Assembly: GCA_028872645.1 (NCBI GenBank)
Contig: JAPKDK010000003.1
Location: 1 to 37,209, forward strand
DNA: 37,209 nt
Reading direction: 5' to 3'
Source of the DNA: Verrucomicrobiota bacterium
GTDB taxonomy: Bacteria > Verrucomicrobiota > Verrucomicrobiia > Limisphaerales > UBA1100
Shown: piece by piece, positions 31,591 through 37,209 of the stretch
Position numbering within the stretch: the stretch's first letter is position 1
Layout: the number at the start of each line of letters is the position of its first letter
Notes under the pieces: model-generated
Database searches by the model: none
What the model was told of the DNA's origin: nothing
The model's input: only the letters and a program-made list of their open reading frames with translations
Position numbers and translations under genes: made by a program

Positions 31591-34500
31591 ATGAAACGAT
31601 TCATTCCAATGCTGGCCGTGCTGCTGGCCGCTTGTCACACGCCGGACCCAACGAGTTTCGGCGCGTACGCCAAGTATATTTCCAACGCCGAGAACGGTAA
31701 AAATGGCAACCAGCCCTTCACCGCGCTCATCCCCAAACGCGCCACCGGCGCGGAGCAATTCCTCAAGGAACATCCGCAATACGATGGACGCGGAGTCGTC
31801 GTCGCCATTTTTGATACCGGCGTGGATCCTGGCGCGCCCGGATTGCAAACCACCCCCGACGGCCGCCCCAAAATTATTGACGTTGTGGATGGCTCCGGCA
31901 GCGGCGACGTGCGCACCACCACCGAACGCGAACTCAAGGAGGGTAAACTTACTGGCCTCACCGGTCGCACGCTCACGCTGCCCAAAGCTTGGAAGAGCCG
32001 CGATAAAAAATACCGCGTCGGGGTGGTGGAAGCGTGGCGCATTTTCCCCGCTGAACTAGTGGGCCGCCTCAAGGCCAAACGCCGCGAACCGTGGGACATC
32101 CAACAGCGCAAACGCACGGAGGGAATTGACCGCGCCATCGCCGATTGGGACAAAGCCAACCCCAAACCCACGAAGGAGCAAATGCTCGAACGCGATGACC
32201 TCGCTGCGGGCCTAATCCAGCTCAAAACTCTGCAAACTCAATACCGCGACCCCGGCCCCATTTTCGACTGCCTTGTTTTTCACGATGGCGAACGCTGGAA
32301 TGCGAGCATTGACACCGATGAGGACGGCGATTTCGCTAACGAAAAACTAATGACGAATTTCCGCGTGAACCGCGATTATGGAACCTTCGGCGGCGAAGCG
32401 CAGATGAATTTCGCCACCAACATTTATCGCGATGGTGATCTGCTTTCGGTCGTCGTCGATTGCGGCGCGCACGGCACGCACGTCGCCGGCATCGTGGCGG
32501 CGCATTTTCCCAAGCAACCCGAACTCAACGGCCTCGCGCCCGGCGCGCAAATTGTTTCCGTGAAAATCGGCGACACCCGCCTCGGCTCCAGCTCCACCGG
32601 CACCGGCCAAATGCGCGGGCTCATTACTGTTTTGCAAAACAAATGCGACCTCATCAATATGAGCTACGGCGGTCCCTCGCCCCGCCCGAATGTCGGCCGG
32701 ATTTATACTGAGTACGCCAACATCGTGAACCGCCACAGCGTCATTTTTTGCGCCAGCGCGGGCAACAACGGCCCCGCGCTGTCTACCGTCGGTTCCCCCG
32801 GCGGCAGCACCAGCGCCTTGCTCGGCATTGGCGCGAGTGTCACGCCGCAAATGATGCTCGATCAATACGGCATGCGCGCCACACGCAAGGATATGCAATA
32901 CACGTGGAGCTCGCGCGGACCCGCGCTCGATGGCGACCTCGGCGTGGACCTCACCGCGCCCGGCGGCGCGATTGCGCCCGTGCCAAACTGGCTGCTCCGC
33001 CGCAACACGCAAATGAACGGCACGTCAATGTCCTCCCCCAACGCCTGCGGAAACATCGCCCTGCTCCTTTCTGCGCTCAAGGCGGAGAAGACCAACCGCT
33101 CGCCCCATCGCGTGCGCCGTGCTCTGGAAAATACCGCCAAGCCCATCGCCGGGCTTTCGCCGCACGAACAGGGGCGCGGGATGATCCAAATTCACAAGGC
33201 GTACGATTGGCTCAAAAATAATCCGGCCATTACAAAAAGTGATTTCAAATTTGACGTCCGCATCACCTCTCGCGGCAATGCGCGCGGAATTTATTTGCGC
33301 GAACCGTTTGAGGTCAACCGCACGCATTCGGTTTCGGTGACATTGATTCCTACTTTCCATCGAGACACAAAACCCTCCGAGAAAATTAATTTTGAAAAAC
33401 GTTTGCTGCTCCATTGCAAAGCCGACTGGGTGGAACACGCCAGCCAAATCCTGCTCGCCAACGATTCCGAACGCATCACGGTAAAAGTCGATTCCACCGG
33501 CCTCGCGCCCGGCGTGCATTACACCGAAGTGGTAGGCACCGATGCCGATGCGCCCCAACGCGGCGCGCTTGTGCGCGTGCCGGTCACGGTGATTATTCCC
33601 GAAAAAATTGAGGACGCGAAATGGAATGAAACGCTCACCTTCAAGGGCGGCGACACCACGCGGCGGTTTCTCGCCGTGCCGATGGGCGCGACGTGGGCCG
33701 ACCTCCACATGCGGACGATTAAGGCCAGCACGGATCAGCGAATCACAATGCACGCGGTGCAGTTGTTGCCGGGGCTCTCCTTCCGCGCGGGTGACAAGCG
33801 GCGCTACGTCACTTTGCGCGAAGGCACGGAGCGCGTGGAGAGTTTCGCTGTCACCGGCGGCCGCACGTTGGAGCTTTGCCTCGCGCAATATTGGTCCAGC
33901 CTCGGCGAGGCGGAGGCGGAGTTCACGCTACAGTTTCACGGGCTGCGTCCAAGCAGCGAAGTGGTTTCGCTTGATGGAAATGATTTAACCGACAGCGTGG
34001 TGGTCACCGCGCCGTTGCGCGATGAGCGTGTGGCGCCTTCGGGCTCATTCAAAACATGGCGGCGCGCGGTGCGACCGGCCAAGTCGGAAATCCGGCCGCT
34101 CGATCCCGTGCGCGATCGGTTGGATGATGAGAAACAAATCCACGAAATGATTCTCACGTACAATTTCGATCAGGCCTCAAGCGCGCGTGTGACGCCCGTG
34201 CTCACGGTGGATTACAACGATGGCTCGGATTATTTTCTCGAGTCCGGCGTGTGGCAATTGTTCGACGCACAAAAACGCCGGCTCGGCAGCGGCACTCACA
34301 ATGATCCCGTGAGCCTCGTCAAAGGCAAACACGTGCTGCGCTATCACGTGCGTCATCCCGACAAAAAATTGCTCGAGCGTTTTCAGCACACGCTGCTGAT
34401 GCTCGATCAACCCATTTCGCGCGCCGTTTCGCTCGCCTTCCACGAACACGCCGAAGGGGCGATCCGCGGCAGTTCGCGTTTTGCCGCGCGCACGCTTCGG

Positions 34501-35307
34501 CGCGGCGATTCGGTACGGCTGCACTTCGCCATTCCCAAGCACGGGCAACTGCCTTCCGGCGTGAAGCCCGGCGACATTTTGCGCGGCACGATTCAATACG
34601 GCGGCAACACCGATGACCTCAACGGCGCGGGCCAAAAGCCCGGCGGTTTCCCCGTGCAATACATCGTGCCCGCCGCGCGCAACTCATTCCCCTCCACCAA
34701 ACCCAAAGTGGTGCCGCCCAAAAAACCAGAACCTAAAAAACTCAGCGCCGAAGAAAAACTCGCTGAAAAAAATCTCAAGCTCGAACTCGCCAAGCTTAAG
34801 CCACTTAAGCCAGCTAAGGACGCCAAAGAAATCCTGAAAGTCGCCGACACCGTTCTCAAACAACTCGACCTCGACGGCCTTCAGCAATACCTCGGCACGC
34901 CCGCCGATGAAACTGCCGCCGACAAAGATGCTTTGAAAAAGAAATGGGATGTTCAAAAGGCAGCGCTCATCACCGCCCTCCGCGCCCAAGCCCGAGCGCG
35001 ACTCGCTCAAGCCAAGGCCGACAAAAAATCCATCGCCGCATTTGAAGCCGCTTGGGATAAACTCATCCGCTGGAACCCCGCCACCGATGCCGCCAACGCC
35101 GAGCTGAATCTTGAACGCGAACTGCTGCACAATCGTCTCGGAAACGCTGTGAAAATTCTTACCGCCAAGATTTCCAAATCCCCCGCCACCCGCGCTCATT
35201 ACGAAAAACGCGCCGATTTCCTCGGCAAACTCGGCTGGACAGAATGGCAAGCCCACGAGAAAAAATCCCTGCTCGTGCGCTTCCCAAGTGAGTATCCACC
35301 GTTTTAG
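31591..35307 (+). CDS. Tripeptidyl peptidase II-like subtilisin protease, predicted lipoprotein
   Basis: A protein of 1238 residues from ATG 31591; the leader MKRFIPMLAVLLAAC ends in a lipobox (LAAC), so it is probably anchored in the outer or inner membrane. The S8 triad is Asp75 (VVVAIFDTGVDPG), His294 (CGAHGTHVAGI) and Ser479 (MNGTSMSSPNACG), with oxyanion Asn392 (SAGNNGP). The long Asp-His insertion (219 residues) and the other spacings match my memory of human TPPII (Asp44, His264, Asn362, Ser449). The middle (HYTEVVGTDADAPQRGALVR and following) is the TPPII beta-sandwich region, and the C-terminus is Lys/Ala-rich and helical. TPPII removes tripeptides from peptide N-termini; here, digestion of extracellular peptides is likely. 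Confidence 0.93.
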   Translation: MKRFIPMLAVLLAACHTPDPTSFGAYAKYISNAENGKNGNQPFTALIPKRATGAEQFLKEHPQYDGRGVVVAIFDTGVDPGAPGLQTTPDGRPKIIDVVDGSGSGDVRTTTERELKEGKLTGLTGRTLTLPKAWKSRDKKYRVGVVEAWRIFPAELVGRLKAKRREPWDIQQRKRTEGIDRAIADWDKANPKPTKEQMLERDDLAAGLIQLKTLQTQYRDPGPIFDCLVFHDGERWNASIDTDEDGDFANEKLMTNFRVNRDYGTFGGEAQMNFATNIYRDGDLLSVVVDCGAHGTHVAGIVAAHFPKQPELNGLAPGAQIVSVKIGDTRLGSSSTGTGQMRGLITVLQNKCDLINMSYGGPSPRPNVGRIYTEYANIVNRHSVIFCASAGNNGPALSTVGSPGGSTSALLGIGASVTPQMMLDQYGMRATRKDMQYTWSSRGPALDGDLGVDLTAPGGAIAPVPNWLLRRNTQMNGTSMSSPNACGNIALLLSALKAEKTNRSPHRVRRALENTAKPIAGLSPHEQGRGMIQIHKAYDWLKNNPAITKSDFKFDVRITSRGNARGIYLREPFEVNRTHSVSVTLIPTFHRDTKPSEKINFEKRLLLHCKADWVEHASQILLANDSERITVKVDSTGLAPGVHYTEVVGTDADAPQRGALVRVPVTVIIPEKIEDAKWNETLTFKGGDTTRRFLAVPMGATWADLHMRTIKASTDQRITMHAVQLLPGLSFRAGDKRRYVTLREGTERVESFAVTGGRTLELCLAQYWSSLGEAEAEFTLQFHGLRPSSEVVSLDGNDLTDSVVVTAPLRDERVAPSGSFKTWRRAVRPAKSEIRPLDPVRDRLDDEKQIHEMILTYNFDQASSARVTPVLTVDYNDGSDYFLESGVWQLFDAQKRRLGSGTHNDPVSLVKGKHVLRYHVRHPDKKLLERFQHTLLMLDQPISRAVSLAFHEHAEGAIRGSSRFAARTLRRGDSVRLHFAIPKHGQLPSGVKPGDILRGTIQYGGNTDDLNGAGQKPGGFPVQYIVPAARNSFPSTKPKVVPPKKPEPKKLSAEEKLAEKNLKLELAKLKPLKPAKDAKEILKVADTVLKQLDLDGLQQYLGTPADETAADKDALKKKWDVQKAALITALRAQARARLAQAKADKKSIAAFEAAWDKLIRWNPATDAANAELNLERELLHNRLGNAVKILTAKISKSPATRAHYEKRADFLGKLGWTEWQAHEKKSLLVRFPSEYPPF

Positions 35308-35398
35308 CAAAATCGACCGCGGATTTTTTTGATTCCCTTTTCTCCGCCAACCCCCTACTTTCCGGCGCTTTCCGCCCTCAGATGGCGCGAAACCTATT

Positions 35399-36433
35399 AT
35401 GCCCATTGCCACACCCACACAATACGCCGCGATTCTCGATGCCGCCCAAGCGGGCGACTACGCCTATCCCGCCGTCAACGTCACCTCTATCACCACCATC
35501 AACGCCGCGCTCAAGGCCTTTGCCGACGCGAAGTCCGATGGCATCATTCAGTTCTCAACCGGTGGCGGCCAGTTCGCTTCCGGCCTGAATGTGAAGGACG
35601 CCGCCTTTGGCTGCATCGTCCTCGCCGAGGCCGCGCATCGGTTGGCGGAAAAATATGACGTGCTCATCGGCCTGCACACAGACCATTGCCAACCGGAAGT
35701 AGCCGCCGATTTCCTCAAACCGCTCATCGCCGAAACTGCCAAGCGCCGTGCTGCCGGTCAGGGAAATCTTTTCCAAAGCCATATGCTCGACGCCTCCATT
35801 TTGCCGTTGGAGGATAATATGAAAATCTCCAAGGAATATCTTGAGCTATGCGCCGCCAATGAAATCATCCTCGAAGTCGAAGCCGGCGTCGTGGGCGGTG
35901 AGGAAGACGGCTCGGCCGGCAGCGAAGACACGCCCGCCGAAAAACTTTACACCACGCCCGAAGATATGCTCACCGTTTACGAAAGCCTCAATGGGCTTGG
36001 CCGGTATATGTTCGCCGCCACCTTCGGCAATGTGCACGGGGCCTACAAACCCGGCGCGGTGAAGCTCAGCCCCGAGATTCTTAAGCAGGGACAGGACGCG
36101 GTGATCGGCAAACACGGCGAGGAAGCGAAGTTCGACCTCGTTTTCCATGGCGGCAGTGGATCAGAGAAACATCAGATTAAAGAGACCCTCAACTACGGTG
36201 TCATCAAAATGAACATCGACACCGACACACAATACAGTTTCACCCGCCCCATCGCCGACCACATGATGACCAATTACGAGGGCGTGCTGAAAATCGACGG
36301 AGAAGTCGGAGTCAAAAAGGTTTATGACCCGCGCTCCTACCTGAAGAAGGGCGAGGAAGCGATGGCGGCTCGCCTTGTGGAAGCCTGTAACGATCTTGAG
36401 AGCACCGGCAAATCAATTGCCGGCTCGGTCTAA
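35399..36433 (+). CDS. fba: Class II fructose-bisphosphate aldolase
   Basis: A 344-residue zinc aldolase of glycolysis and gluconeogenesis that splits fructose 1,6-bisphosphate into glyceraldehyde 3-phosphate and dihydroxyacetone phosphate. Visible motifs: the start PTQYAAILDAAQAGDYAYPA, VNVTSITTINAALKAF, IIQFSTGGGQFASG, the zinc-binding VLIGLHTDHCQPEV, LEVEAGVVGGEEDG, TFGNVHGAYKPG (zinc His) and LVFHGGSGSEKH (zinc His and phosphate loop), then GVIKMNIDTDTQYSFTRP. The length and the HTDHC form fit class IIa, the yeast/actinobacterial-like branch. It is a housekeeping gene, standing alone between the TPPII-like gene (91 bases upstream) and a convergent sulfatase. Confidence 0.96.
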   Translation: MPIATPTQYAAILDAAQAGDYAYPAVNVTSITTINAALKAFADAKSDGIIQFSTGGGQFASGLNVKDAAFGCIVLAEAAHRLAEKYDVLIGLHTDHCQPEVAADFLKPLIAETAKRRAAGQGNLFQSHMLDASILPLEDNMKISKEYLELCAANEIILEVEAGVVGGEEDGSAGSEDTPAEKLYTTPEDMLTVYESLNGLGRYMFAATFGNVHGAYKPGAVKLSPEILKQGQDAVIGKHGEEAKFDLVFHGGSGSEKHQIKETLNYGVIKMNIDTDTQYSFTRPIADHMMTNYEGVLKIDGEVGVKKVYDPRSYLKKGEEAMAARLVEACNDLESTGKSIAGSV

Positions 36434-36447
36434 GGCTAAAAACCCAA

Positions 36448-37209
36448 CTACTTGATGGTCACCGGACTAAACCGGGTCTTGGTTCCCTTGGCGTAGATAC
36501 CGAAGTACTGGATCTTTTCCAGATCTTTAGGGGTTTGCATCACAACTTCCGTCTTACCCACTTTCAAGGTAAGCAACCCTTTAACCGTGTCAATGGTCAC
36601 CACCGCCTTGAATGATTCGTCCGGATTCAAGGCCACTTTTTTAACGGTTCCCAGGCTGCTATTAGCCCAGGATCCCGGGAAAATTCCGTGTGCTCCCATG
36701 CCGATCATGGAACCGGCCTTCCAGAGTTTATCGTTGAGAGGCTCTGCTCCCAGCACGAGGCAAGCGTTGCGGGTTCGCTCCTTGACTGCGGCCTGATACT
36801 CCAGTTCAAAGGTAATCTTTTTACCCACCGCACGATCCAGCTTATGCAGCGCAAAGGCTTCCCCCTGCCCCGCATCCAGAAGATACCCCTCACCATCCTT
36901 GGTCACCGTGCCTCCCTTGACAATCTCCCAGTCGCCGGTTTCATCCTTACCCTCGGATAATTTCTTACCCTTGGTCCGTTTGCCGCGTTGACGGGGCTTT
37001 TCATTAACCCACCATTCCGAGGGCCCCTCCTTTTCCACCTCTCCATGCACCTTGAGTAGTGCGGCCTTCATCGAGGCGAGCTTTTCGGGCATCTTGGCGG
37101 CCAAATCCGTTTGCTCCTTCCAATCCTTTTCGATCTCATAGAGTTGAAATTTTTGTAACGCGTTGTCCCCCACAATTTTCCAGTCCCCAATACGCATAGC
37201 CACATGGTT
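36448..37209 (-). CDS. Sulfatase, C-terminal part with extra beta-sandwich domain (cut by window edge)
   Basis: The last 253 codons of a sulfatase whose catalytic part lies beyond base 37209. The first visible residues NHVAMRIGDWKIVGD, then LYEIEKDWKEQTDLAAKMPE and MKAALLKVHGEVEKEGPSEW, are the standard end of the arylsulfatase fold. After a basic linker (RQRGKRTKGKK) comes an added domain of about 150 residues (DWEIVKGGTVTKDGEGYLLD, AVGKKITFELEYQAAVKERT, TIDTVKGLLTLKVGKTEVVM, YFGIYAKGTKTRFSPVTIK). It reads as a concanavalin/laminin-G-like or carbohydrate-binding beta-sandwich. The track's GTG start is internal; the frame is open to the window edge. It converges with the aldolase gene. Confidence 0.85.
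   Translation of the reverse strand, partial: NHVAMRIGDWKIVGDNALQKFQLYEIEKDWKEQTDLAAKMPEKLASMKAALLKVHGEVEKEGPSEWWVNEKPRQRGKRTKGKKLSEGKDETGDWEIVKGGTVTKDGEGYLLDAGQGEAFALHKLDRAVGKKITFELEYQAAVKERTRNACLVLGAEPLNDKLWKAGSMIGMGAHGIFPGSWANSSLGTVKKVALNPDESFKAVVTIDTVKGLLTLKVGKTEVVMQTPKDLEKIQYFGIYAKGTKTRFSPVTIK

Noticed and set aside
32347-33888. Two long minus-strand ORFs (221 and 287 codons)
   Set aside because: Shadow frames of the GC-rich TPPII-like gene.
35308-35340. Terminator after the TPPII-like gene (GACCGCGGATTTTTTT)
   Set aside because: A T-run is present, but the only stem is about four base pairs.
34684-35418. 244-codon minus-strand ORF rich in Phe and Gly
   Set aside because: It is the antisense of the Lys/Ala-rich tail of the TPPII-like gene; the Phe-rich composition is the complement of Lys codons.
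1-37209. CRISPR array, tRNA, rRNA, intact transposase or prophage genes
   Set aside because: I looked for regularly spaced repeats, tRNA-like cloverleafs, rRNA blocks and transposase ORFs and saw none; the repeats present are isolated CACAGAGG-type units.

Overview
The window looks like a chromosomal segment from a member of the PVC superphylum, most likely an aquatic or marine Verrucomicrobiota, with Planctomycetota or Lentisphaerota as alternatives. The evidence is five sulfatase genes (two cut by the window edges), a DUF1501 gene beside a PSD1/planctomycete-cytochrome gene, many secreted proteins, weak or absent Shine-Dalgarno sites, and CACAGAGG-type interspersed repeats. There is no rRNA, tRNA or CRISPR array to fix the taxonomy, so the assignment is inference.

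Layout. (1) 1-6100, minus strand: a tightly packed operon of an IlvD/Edd-family sugar-acid dehydratase, a DHDPS/NAL-family aldolase and three formylglycine-type sulfatases. Junctions overlap by 1 to 4 bases except for one gap of about 55 bases. It reads as desulfation of a sulfated sugar followed by non-phosphorylative sugar-acid breakdown. (2) 6100-7500: a gene graveyard holding remnants of an Mrr-like nuclease, a second uxaC 5' end, possibly a 2-oxoacid oxidoreductase, an Ldh_2-family dehydrogenase with its middle deleted, and an ORF that appears to fuse an NHL propeller to an enolase-superfamily tail. (3) 7588-10820: intact uxaC (uronate isomerase), a convergent secreted NHL protein and an SDR oxidoreductase, followed by a perfect 21-base inverted repeat. 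(4) 10988-13268, plus strand: a DegT-type PLP enzyme and a GlpG-like rhomboid protease. (5) 13321-18610, minus strand: a sulfatase, PIG-L deacetylase, two secreted alpha/beta hydrolases (one with EF-hands) and an L,D-transpeptidase, probably one transcription unit. (6) 18748-21670: a proline-rich secreted protein of unknown function, a zinc alcohol dehydrogenase, then remnants of an MFS transporter and of a YchF-like GTPase. (7) 21672-27017: DUF1501 and PSD1/cytochrome genes divergent from a PAS-AraC regulator. (8) 27021-36433: a secreted lactonase-type propeller; an envelope pair (a Spy/CpxP-like LTxxQ protein and a PDZ protein) sharing an unnamed sequence module; an MscS channel; a lipoprotein homologue of tripeptidyl peptidase II; and class II fructose-bisphosphate aldolase. 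(9) 36448-37209: the 3' end of a fifth sulfatase with an extra C-terminal domain.

Together the genes suggest a life spent taking apart sulfated and acetylated, uronate-rich polysaccharides: secreted sulfatases and esterases/deacetylases remove substituents, and UxaC, the dehydratase, the aldolase and several dehydrogenases carry sugar acids into central metabolism. The strongest leads are the shared-module envelope pair, the TPPII-like lipoprotein whose triad spacing matches the human enzyme as I recall it, and the graveyard of deleted and fused sugar-acid genes.
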